Under the pieces are notes generated by a model, which ran no database searches, had not been told where the DNA came from, and saw only the letters and a list, made by a program, of their open reading frames with translations. From Actinomycetes bacterium (GTDB lineage: Bacteria; Actinomycetota; Acidimicrobiia; Acidimicrobiales; RAAP-2): a DNA stretch of 6,178 nucleotides. Each line of letters opens with the position of its first letter. The stretch's first letter is position 1. Made by a program: the position numbers and the translations under genes. The stretch is from the NCBI GenBank assembly GCA_021777285.1, contig JAJYDR010000098.1:2566-8743 (forward strand), given 5' to 3'. Shown here piece after piece: positions 1 through 6,042 of the stretch.

Positions 1-413
1 CACAACTCAATCTTGAAGCACCTTCGTCTACCTCACGATGATCGCCCTCTGAGGTGAATCCCCCGTTGAAATCCGAAGACCCACCAAAGTCCCTGGCAAC
101 CTGTCGCCGCTCGGGCCCAAGATCACCGTGACGGCGCTGGGTTCAGTTCCGCGCCAGACGGTGTCAGAGGATCCACCGGCGTCGCCACGCTACGGCGCCG
201 TGTACGAGGATGACCCAGACGAGCCATCACGCCGCGGTGCCACCGACGTGGCAGACACGCCCCACGGGGCGATGACAAGCCTGGTCTCTGGCCCGAGATA
301 GGTGCGAGTCGGAGGCCCGGAAACAAGAGATACGGGCACTGACGATCTCACCTCAACCGGGGCCGCTGAGATGGCGGACCGCGTGGCCGTGATCCTGCAA
401 AGGAGAGTGGTCA
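1..413. other. Left-edge non-coding stretch, upstream of gene 1
   Basis: I see no convincing gene here. The plus-strand frame using positions 2, 5, 8 and so on is open between the TGA at 50-52 and the TAG at 299-301, but it lacks an upstream start and a ribosome binding site, and it matches no family I recognise. The first roughly 100 bases look less GC-rich than the rest. A short stretch ending at the TGA at 50-52 reads TFVYLTMIAL, which could be the tail of a gene lying to the left, but an in-frame TGA at 14-16 argues against it. The last part must contain the promoter of the gene at 414; I could not identify convincing -35 and -10 boxes. Confidence 0.5.
399..405 (+). promoter_or_regulatory. 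Ribosome binding site of the propeller gene
   Basis: AAAGGAG lies 8 bases before the ATG at 414-416. This near-consensus Shine-Dalgarno at ideal spacing fixes the start of the downstream gene, and the signal peptide that begins at that ATG supports it independently. Confidence 0.85.
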
Positions 414-1880
414 ATGTATATCAAGAGATTTTTGACGGGGATCGCTGCGGGGCTCATCGTGGTGGGCGTGACCGCCACGAGCGTGGCGGCCGCACGGGCA
501 CCGAAGCCGCCGATGCAGATTTCCTTTGATTGTGCGAACTACTACGTGGTCAAGGGCGACAGTGCGACGATCAACGTGATTCGTAAGGCGAGTCACGGAC
601 CGGCGAGCGTCACATTCGCGACTGCGGACGGTACGGCGAGGTCAGGCACTGACTACACGACGGTCTCGACGACTGTCGACTTCAAGTCGGGCCAGACCCT
701 GGCCACCGTCAGCGTGTCCACATTTTCGGAGAGTACGTCGGGGAGTACGGGTGATCGGACGGTCAACTTGACTCTGAGCGCTCCGAGCCGCAGATGGAGC
801 CTGGGCGATGTCTCTACGGCCACGCTCACCCTGCAGGACACGCCTCCGCCAAGTGCGCCTACGAACTTGACGGCGAACGTGGTCAACGGTGCCAGCATTC
901 CCTATGTGTCCCTGTCCTGGACGGCGGCCACCGGATCGCTCGATCACTACACCGTCCTCAGCTCTGCGAACTCCGGTGGGCCGTACGTCGCTCTCGCGGA
1001 CACGAGCAGCACGAACTACGTCGTGACTCCGGTTCCCTCGGTCACGACGTACTTCGTCGTGGAGGCCGTCAGCAGCACGGGTGCCACCTCCGGCTATTCG
1101 AACGAGGCATCGGTAGTGCCCCCGGTGATCGGTCACGGTCTGTACTGGGCCGTCTTCAACACCGGCATCATCGGGGCGGCCAATCCCGACGGCACGGGGG
1201 TGACGACCGTGGTCGCCGGGCCGACCGGTGCCTTCGGGGTGGCGGTTGACGCCAGTCACCTCTACTGGGCAGTCGATGCCTCGAGTGGTGGTGGCGCGAT
1301 CATGGAGGCCGACTTGAACGGTGCGAACTCCCATGCTCTGATTTCGGGCCTGAACAATCCCTACGGTGTTGCCGTTGACGCGAGTTACATCTACTGGACC
1401 AGCTACGGGGACAACACGATCATGAGGGCCGACCTGAGCGGTTCGAACGTGACGACGTTGGTCTCCAGCACGTGGGAACCTGCGGCGATTGCCGTGGACG
1501 CGAGTCACATCTACTGGGCCGACACTGCCGACAGCTGGATCTGGATGTCGAACCTCGACGGTTCCGGTGCACAACACATCGTCACCACGGATACCTACCC
1601 CTTCGCGATCGCGGTCGGTGCCTCTGGCATCTACTGGGCGGTGACCGGATCGAACTCGGGGACGGATGGCGCAATCTGGACGGCGAATCTTGACGGATCG
1701 AACCCGACGACGCTGGTTGCGAATCAGGCGCACCCCGACGGCATTGCCGTGGACGCGAGTCACATCTACTGGGCCAACGCCAACACGGGATCAATCCTGT
1801 CGGCGAATCTCGGCGGGTCCGGTGTGACGACGTTGGTGAGCGATCAGGGCATGGTGGCGGGTGTGGCCGTCAGTCAGTGA
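414..1880 (+). CDS. Secreted Calx-beta / FN3 / six-bladed YWTD-like beta-propeller protein
   Basis: This is an exported, probably extracellular binding protein of 488 residues; I see no catalytic motif. Residues 1-26 form a signal peptide: Lys4/Arg5, a hydrophobic core over about 6-22, and a VAA cleavage motif before Ala27. Residues about 42-142 match a Calx-beta domain, with the hallmark VTFATADGTARSGTDY at 66-81, although the usual acidic calcium-binding stretch is largely replaced by Ser, Thr and Gly. Residues about 147-236 form an FN3 domain (SAPTNLTA start, LSWTAA, LDHYTV). From about 240 to the end there are six repeats of about 40-45 residues, each with (I/L)YW followed by (D/N)(L/P)(D/N/S/G)G(S/T/A) and GVAVDAS-like strands; the Tyr of YW falls at 244, 284, 327, 367, 407 and 452. 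This is the pattern of LDL-receptor class B/YWTD or NHL-like propellers. The chain ends in GVAVSQ, the strand that precedes YW in the other repeats, so the ring probably closes by joining N- and C-terminal strands. The single cysteine (Cys40) is not in a lipobox, and there is no LPXTG anchor. The gene converges on the FN3 gene at 2435-5428. Domain calls are by eye; the ligand is unknown. Confidence 0.93.
   Translation: MYIKRFLTGIAAGLIVVGVTATSVAAARAPKPPMQISFDCANYYVVKGDSATINVIRKASHGPASVTFATADGTARSGTDYTTVSTTVDFKSGQTLATVSVSTFSESTSGSTGDRTVNLTLSAPSRRWSLGDVSTATLTLQDTPPPSAPTNLTANVVNGASIPYVSLSWTAATGSLDHYTVLSSANSGGPYVALADTSSTNYVVTPVPSVTTYFVVEAVSSTGATSGYSNEASVVPPVIGHGLYWAVFNTGIIGAANPDGTGVTTVVAGPTGAFGVAVDASHLYWAVDASSGGGAIMEADLNGANSHALISGLNNPYGVAVDASYIYWTSYGDNTIMRADLSGSNVTTLVSSTWEPAAIAVDASHIYWADTADSWIWMSNLDGSGAQHIVTTDTYPFAIAVGASGIYWAVTGSNSGTDGAIWTANLDGSNPTTLVANQAHPDGIAVDASHIYWANANTGSILSANLGGSGVTTLVSDQGMVAGVAVSQ
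1488..1775 (+). repeat. Exact 33-nt direct repeat within the propeller coding region
   Basis: Positions 1488-1520 and 1743-1775 are identical over 33 nt, 255 bp (85 codons, two blades) apart. They encode the IAVDASHIYWA strand of blades 4 and 6. The same segment in blades 2, 3 and 5 is similar but diverged at synonymous and non-synonymous sites. Nucleotide identity beyond what the amino acids require suggests recent blade duplication or gene conversion. Confidence 0.8.
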
Positions 1881-1927
1881 GGACCTAGCAGATTGGCCCG
1901 GACGGGTGTCTTGCGTCATAGAGAGGC

Positions 1928-1980
1928 GGCGCTGTTGCCGTGTTGCGGAATCCGCAGGGACACGGTGCGGCAACAGCGCC
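1928..1980. repeat. 53-nt inverted repeat with IS6-like 13-bp arms
   Basis: GGCGCTGTTGCCG at 1928-1940 is the exact reverse complement of CGGCAACAGCGCC at 1968-1980. The 27-nt centre has further symmetry: TGCGGA-A-TCCGCA at 1944-1956, and CCGTGT (1938-1943) pairs with ACACGG (1960-1965) as an alternative stem. It begins 47 bp after the stop of the propeller gene, so it could act as a hairpin terminator, but no T-run follows on either strand. The arms resemble the GGCxCTGTTGCAAA-type ends I recall for IS6-family insertion sequences, so it may instead be a mini-element or collapsed insertion scar. The flanking octamers (AGAGAGGC left, TGACGCTG right) do not form a target duplication, and no transposase is present. 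The symmetry is certain; the origin is not. Confidence 0.75.
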
Positions 1981-2192
1981 TGACGCTGCCAGCATCGGCA
2001 CATCTCGAAGGCTGACCCACCTCTCTCGCCGAGAGCGTGGACCCGAGCGCGGTCGGGTGATCGCTTTGGCGCCGGGGACCCATCCGGCCAGTGATGGTCG
2101 GGGTCATCGTCGTCGGGCCACGGGGTCCAGGTGATGCCCTCGCGCGTGGAGCCCACTCGTGCCACGGCCGCACCGCCCTAGCGGGGCCGCAT

Positions 2193-2206
2193 CCCCCCGC
2201 GGGGGG
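2193..2206. repeat. 14-bp C6-GC-G6 palindrome
   Basis: CCCCCCGCGGGGGG is a perfect palindrome in the convergent intergenic region. A preceding GCGGGG (2181-2186) can also pair with CCCCGC (2195-2200), giving alternative GC-only hairpins. It could contribute to transcription termination of either gene, but homopolymer C/G symmetry also arises easily in GC-rich DNA. Confidence 0.35.
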
Positions 2207-2434
2207 TGTGCCACGCGCTGCACGGCGGACCGGCGCGACCGCGGCGGGGACAGGGGAGCGCCTTGCGAACTCGGACGGCCGGTGAACGGTGGCCGAGACG
2301 TCGACCTTTGGACATCGGGCGACTCGGGTCGCGGTGCCCGGTGGTAGGTGAGCGCACGATGATCCCGGTCTGCCGGTGCACCATGCTGGGTCGTGGATGG
2401 CTGCGGGTGGCAGACACCGGTGAGACCAGTGACG

Positions 2435-5428
2435 TCACAACTTCGGCGGCGGGTTCTTTTTGGTCAACATCTGGAATGACCCCGGCGCCGAGGGCAGGCT
2501 CGTTCCTTGGGCGTTGGTCGCGCGAACGACGACCAAGTACCTGCCGACCGGCAGCCCTGGTATGGACACCGAGGTGCCGACCGTTGCTGCATGGGTCATC
2601 GATCCCGAGGCGGGGCCCGTCCACGTCAACGTATACGAGATGATCGGCTCGTTCCCGGTATTGATCGGAGCCGTCCAGGTCACGGTTGCAGGGCGCGCGT
2701 ATATTCCACTTGTCGTCGAGGCGATGGTTGGCGCGCAGGGGACGGTGGTGCCGCTGGTGACGCAGACCGCGGGACTCGCGGGACTCTCGCCGGCGAGAGT
2801 CGTCGCGAAGACGGTCAGCTCGTAGACTCCCGTTCCCGGCAGGGACACCGTCGCTGACGTTCCGGACGCGGTCTGCTCGCCCCACGTTCCCGGTCCGGCC
2901 CAATCGACCTCGTACGCGGTGACCGGGGTCCCACCATCAAAGGTCGGAGGCGACCACGTGACGTTCGTGTTGCCATTGGAGGGCGGGGAGGCGGTCAGCG
3001 CGCTTGGAGCATCCGGCAGTGTGAACGCGGTCGTCGACACGCAGGGCGATGTCGGCCCGAGGCCCAAGGAGTTGATGGCCTGGACACAGAAGTTGTAGGG
3101 CGTGCCCCACGCCGGCAGATTGATGACCGCTGACGTGCCAGCCGAGGCGGCCTGGTTCACGACGCCGTCCGACCAGGTGATCCAGTACCTCGTGAGCGCC
3201 TCACCGCCGTCGGAGGCGGGCGGCTGCCAGCTGAGCGTCGCGGCAGGTCTCGTATGGCCACCCGAGGAGAGGGGCCCGGACGTGACCGTGACGTCGAGGG
3301 GGGCGCTGGGGAGCCCGCGGGGCGTGAACGTGAATGGGCGGCTGGCCACGCCCGGACCGGCACTACTCGTGGCCGCGACGGTCACCACGTACGGCGTCCC
3401 GAACGCCGGGAGTGGGAAGACGTCGGGGGAACCCGGCGCTGCGGTGGTGCCGGAGGTCCCGTCACCGGACCACGTGATGACGTAGCCGCTGACCGCGGCA
3501 CAGGTCGGGCACGGCGCGGGGGGCTCGAACGTGATCGACCCGGCGGGTCGTCCCCCTCCCCCGGGAGAGACCACCGTCGTGATGGATGGAGGGCCCGGTG
3601 GGGCGAGTGGTGCTGTCGTCACGTTCGCCGTCGCCTGGCTGGAGCCGCACCCGGTCGTGGTGGCGGTCACCGTGACGGTGTACGTGGTGTCCGCCGACAG
3701 GCCCGTGAGGGTCGCCGAGGTCGCGTTGGCCCCCACGTTCACGGACGCGGTGCCCGCGGCGACGGTATATCCGCTCAGCCCGCACGCGCCCGGCCAGACC
3801 GGCGGCTGCCACGAGACATCGACCGAGGTCTGTGGCGTTGCGGCGTCCGGGGAGGCGACCACGCTGAGCGGCGGGCTCGGCTGCGTGGGCCAGGATCCGG
3901 AATCGAGGGTGACCCCGACGATCGGGATGCTGGTCGAGTCCGAGTAGGAGAACCCGAGCGCGGACATCGCGACCCCGACCAAGGCCGAGACGCCGCCGTT
4001 CGCCGTCCACCCGGTCGTCGTCGAGTTGAGCGTGGCGGTGTCCTGGACGCCGACCTCGGGACCCACGCCGGCGACGTCCGGTATGCCGTAGAGGACCTGG
4101 AGGGTCGGCCCGATGCCAAATCCGACCGATCCTGACCACGCCGTGCTGGCCGATGATGTCCCCACCAGGCTGAGGGTGTTCGTTCCTTGGAAGTTCGAGC
4201 CGTTGTAGCCGAAGCCGAATGACGCGCCCACACCACCGGTGAGCGACTCGCTCAGTGTCTGGCTGAAGGCGACGCCGACGGATCCCCCGAGCGAGGCGGT
4301 CGCGACGAGGTTGAAGGTGAAGCAGCCGAACTCGGTGCACACCGTTGCGATGGGAACCGTGGCGAGGTCCTCGGAGATCTGGCAGTGGATGCCGCTCGTC
4401 GCCGACACGGTCAGCTGACTGGAGACTCCTGGATTGAGGGAGAAGCTGCCGGAGATATTCGCTTGCCACGGGGCATACCACGGTCCCCACGACCAGCCGA
4501 GGCTCAGCGACGCACTCGGTTGGAACGACGCAGATCCGCTGACGGTGAAGTTGTTGCCGCAACCGACGCCGAGGTCCTGGTGGGATCGTGCTAGGGAGGC
4601 CTCGCCACCCAGTGTGGCCAAGCTGTCGGAAACTGCCGACGAGCGCGCGACTGAGAGGACGAGATGCCCGCGCGAGAACGCGCGGAAGGGCGAGACCTTA
4701 CTCGTGACGACTTGGTAGGTGGTTCCGACCGAGCGCGAGGAGGTCACCGAGCCGAGGAGTCCGTGAGGGAGTCCCGGGCTGACCGGTGCGACGACGATGT
4801 CGCCGGGACGCAGCGATCCGACGACTCCGCTGCGTCGGATGCTCAGCGCGCCGAAGGCGGGCAGCAACCGGCCCTGGGGGAGCACCAGGTCGGGCCGGGC
4901 CAGGACGACGGTGGTGAGCGGAGCCTGGTCGTAGTAGTTGACCGATAGGAGCCGGGGCAGCATCGAGGGAGGAGACGTCACGTCCACGGTGAACACCTCG
5001 TTGTGCTGCACCCCAGACACCGTCGTCGGGAACGCGTGCCACCAGCGCCCGAGTCGGTTCTTGAACAGGACGGGACGCGCCACGACGTGGTAGATGCCCG
5101 GCTCCGTGAGGCACAGGGAGCCCGACGCGGGGAAGGGTCGGCTCTGACGCCCGGGGCCGTAGAGGATGAGGGGGTCCGTCGACTTCGCGGGCAGGTTGGC
5201 CAGCTCGACGTGCACGGGGCTGCAGAGACGCTCGTGGGCCGCGCTCGGCCTAAGCGGTACGCGTGGCGTCGCCGCCTGCGCGCCACCGGCGAACGAGAGT
5301 CCGGGTACGGCGATCACTACGGCAGTCGCGACCGCAAATGTGGTGCCGCGTGCGAACTTTCGAGTCCAAGAATGGGTCACCCTCACCACGGCCCCCCCTT
5401 CCCGCTGGGGCCTCGATGCGGCCCCCAT
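2435..5428 (-). CDS. Large secreted protein with five C-terminal FN3 domains and a beta-rich N-terminal half
   Basis: This is an exported protein of up to 997 residues, counted from the ATG at 5428-5426. It has basic residues (Arg23, Lys24, Arg27), a hydrophobic core over about 30-47, and an AQA cleavage motif before Ala53. Residues 53 to about 280 are beta-rich with no family I can name; Cys69 and Cys106 may pair. Residues about 206-260 (LRPGDIVVAP, GLLGSVTS, TYQVVTSKVSP) resemble a segment common in secreted actinobacterial hypotheticals, where GD(I/V)(I/V)V is followed by GLLRKVTSV and VVTT. Residues about 290-510 are Gly/Ser/Thr-rich alternating strands with a Trp cluster (312, 314, 317, 321) and Cys 290, 349, 364 and 369. 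Five FN3 domains follow, at about 516-609, 611-704, 706-803, 804-895 and 896-988, with typical SWQPP, YTVTVTA and YxIxW signatures. The tail ends TKKNPPPKL, with no sortase motif or membrane anchor, so release or non-covalent wall association is likely. No catalytic motif is seen. The start is uncertain: the ATG lacks a Shine-Dalgarno, while GTG codons at 5389 and 5386 follow a purine run. The role is inferred to be surface binding or adhesion. Confidence 0.93.
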   Translation of the reverse strand: MGAASRPQREGGAVVRVTHSWTRKFARGTTFAVATAVVIAVPGLSFAGGAQAATPRVPLRPSAAHERLCSPVHVELANLPAKSTDPLILYGPGRQSRPFPASGSLCLTEPGIYHVVARPVLFKNRLGRWWHAFPTTVSGVQHNEVFTVDVTSPPSMLPRLLSVNYYDQAPLTTVVLARPDLVLPQGRLLPAFGALSIRRSGVVGSLRPGDIVVAPVSPGLPHGLLGSVTSSRSVGTTYQVVTSKVSPFRAFSRGHLVLSVARSSAVSDSLATLGGEASLARSHQDLGVGCGNNFTVSGSASFQPSASLSLGWSWGPWYAPWQANISGSFSLNPGVSSQLTVSATSGIHCQISEDLATVPIATVCTEFGCFTFNLVATASLGGSVGVAFSQTLSESLTGGVGASFGFGYNGSNFQGTNTLSLVGTSSASTAWSGSVGFGIGPTLQVLYGIPDVAGVGPEVGVQDTATLNSTTTGWTANGGVSALVGVAMSALGFSYSDSTSIPIVGVTLDSGSWPTQPSPPLSVVASPDAATPQTSVDVSWQPPVWPGACGLSGYTVAAGTASVNVGANATSATLTGLSADTTYTVTVTATTTGCGSSQATANVTTAPLAPPGPPSITTVVSPGGGGRPAGSITFEPPAPCPTCAAVSGYVITWSGDGTSGTTAAPGSPDVFPLPAFGTPYVVTVAATSSAGPGVASRPFTFTPRGLPSAPLDVTVTSGPLSSGGHTRPAATLSWQPPASDGGEALTRYWITWSDGVVNQAASAGTSAVINLPAWGTPYNFCVQAINSLGLGPTSPCVSTTAFTLPDAPSALTASPPSNGNTNVTWSPPTFDGGTPVTAYEVDWAGPGTWGEQTASGTSATVSLPGTGVYELTVFATTLAGESPASPAVCVTSGTTVPCAPTIASTTSGIYARPATVTWTAPINTGNEPIISYTLTWTGPASGSMTHAATVGTSVSIPGLPVGRYLVVVRATNAQGTSLPSAPGSFQMLTKKNPPPKL
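5392..5403 (-). promoter_or_regulatory. Purine-rich candidate ribosome binding site for a downstream GTG start
   Basis: On the minus strand, GGGAAGGGGGGG (5403 to 5392) is followed by CC and then two GTG codons, at 5389-5387 and 5386-5384. The bases before the in-frame ATG at 5428 contain no comparable purine run. If this is the true site, the signal peptide shortens by 13 or 14 residues to a more usual length of about 38-39. A third GTG, at 5380-5378, is less well spaced. Confidence 0.5.
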
Positions 5429-5499
5429 CGCGGTGTGCTTCAGGCGGTCCGGCGAGCAACAACGGCGCGGCGGCCGTCCGGCGCGATGCTACATCTCGA

Positions 5500-5513
5500 C
5501 CCGCACGTGCGGG
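5500..5513. promoter_or_regulatory. Perfect 14-bp palindrome, candidate operator
   Basis: CCCGCACGTGCGGG is a perfect palindrome centred on CACGTG. It sits about 72 bp upstream of the ATG, and about 111 bp upstream of the GTG, of the FN3 gene. The position and the two-fold symmetry fit a binding site for a dimeric regulator. No regulator gene is in the window, so this is inference; a short hairpin in the leader RNA is an alternative. Confidence 0.35.
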
Positions 5514-5545
5514 GAACGCGAGGTCACAGAATTAGGTTCAAAGTG

Positions 5546-5558
5546 TCTGAGTGTCAGA
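5546..5558. promoter_or_regulatory. TCTGA-GTG-TCAGA symmetric element
   Basis: A 5-bp inverted repeat with a 3-base spacer overlaps the tandem octamers GTGTCTGA and GTGTCAGA (5543-5558). It lies in an AT-richer patch of the FN3 upstream region. On the minus strand a CTGACA hexamer here resembles a -35 box, but I see no good -10 box at the right distance. Weak candidate only. Confidence 0.2.
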
Positions 5559-6042
5559 TTCCCGCGGTGCGCGTGTTGCGCTGCCGCCCCGGTGCCGTGG
5601 GGCGATTCACCGACGAAGAACGTTGACCAGGTGAGCGCGTCGTTCGAGGTCGCCAAGGAGCGGCGGTGCGCCAGCGACCGTTGCTGGAGCCCCTCTCGAC
5701 ACCGGGGCAATGACCCACCGGGCGAGTCATAACGCCTGGGGATTCGAGGCAACGACGGCGCCGAGCGTCGCGGATGCCGTTCGTTGTTTCACCGTCACCG
5801 CCTTCCTCACGGACGGTGCGAACACCACGATCACCATGGCGCCAGGTCGCACATGGGCACCCCGCGCTCACCCGCTGGGATGGCATCGGACGAACCGACA
5901 AGCAGTGCCGGTCAGCACGGAGTCTCATGGCGGGCCACCGCCGCAGAAAGCCTCCAGCCGTCTCGCTTGCCAACAGGCTGCCTCAACTCCCGCAACCCTC
6001 CTTGAGCGAGGAAGACCCGTCAATGCCGGCCGGTCTAGCGGC

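Larger units (their letters stand above)
1881..2434. other. Intergenic region between two convergent genes
   Basis: These 554 bases separate the stop of the propeller gene from the stop of the FN3 gene. Open frames exist on both strands, but their translations are Arg/Pro/Gly-rich with no recognisable domain, as expected from chance frames in GC-rich DNA. The region must contain the terminators of both genes. Visible structure includes the long inverted repeat at 1928-1980, a C6-GC-G6 palindrome at 2193-2206, and a GTGACGTCAC palindrome at 2429-2438 that overlaps the TGA of the FN3 gene. Confidence 0.6.
5429..6042. other. Intergenic region upstream of the FN3 gene
   Basis: These 614 bases lie between the Hcp-like stop and the FN3 gene start, both on the minus strand. 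Open frames on both strands give low-complexity Arg/Pro/Ser-rich translations with no domain I recognise. The part nearest the FN3 gene (about 5490-5560) is the likely promoter and operator zone. It holds the perfect palindrome at 5500-5513 and a TCTGA-GTG-TCAGA symmetric element at 5546-5558. I found no tRNA-like T-arm or other RNA gene, and no clear rho-independent terminator after the Hcp-like gene. Confidence 0.5.

Noticed and set aside
53..298. Open plus-strand frame left of gene 1, possibly a remnant gene
   Set aside because: No start codon near its 5' end, no ribosome binding site, no recognisable domain, and a stop at 50-52 just before it.
642..1763. Long open frame (373 codons) on the minus strand inside the propeller gene
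   Set aside because: It is antisense to a gene with a signal peptide, ribosome binding site and recognisable domains. Its Arg/Gly/Asp-rich translation with repeating VDVTRVNGN-like units is simply the mirror of the propeller repeats.
1928..1980. Intact IS6-family insertion sequence
   Set aside because: Only the end-like arms are present, 27 nt apart. No transposase frame or DDE motif is seen nearby and the flanking octamers do not match, so only a repeat is called.
2429..2438. GTGACGTCAC palindrome at the FN3 gene stop codon as an operator
   Set aside because: It is a 10-bp symmetry overlapping the stop codon, not in a promoter position, and is plausible by chance.
2178..2903. Minus-strand open frame crossing the end of the FN3 gene into the intergenic region
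   Set aside because: Most of it overlaps the FN3-5 coding sequence in another frame; the non-overlapping part has no recognisable motif or ribosome binding site.
3254..4135. Plus-strand open frame of 293 codons antisense to the FN3 gene
   Set aside because: The translation is low-complexity Gly/Arg/Asp, typical of an antisense shadow of a GC-rich gene.
3462..4562. Long open frame (366 codons) on the minus strand inside the FN3 gene
   Set aside because: It lies in another frame of the same strand as the FN3 protein, is extremely Arg-rich, has no domain, and is explained by GC-biased third positions.
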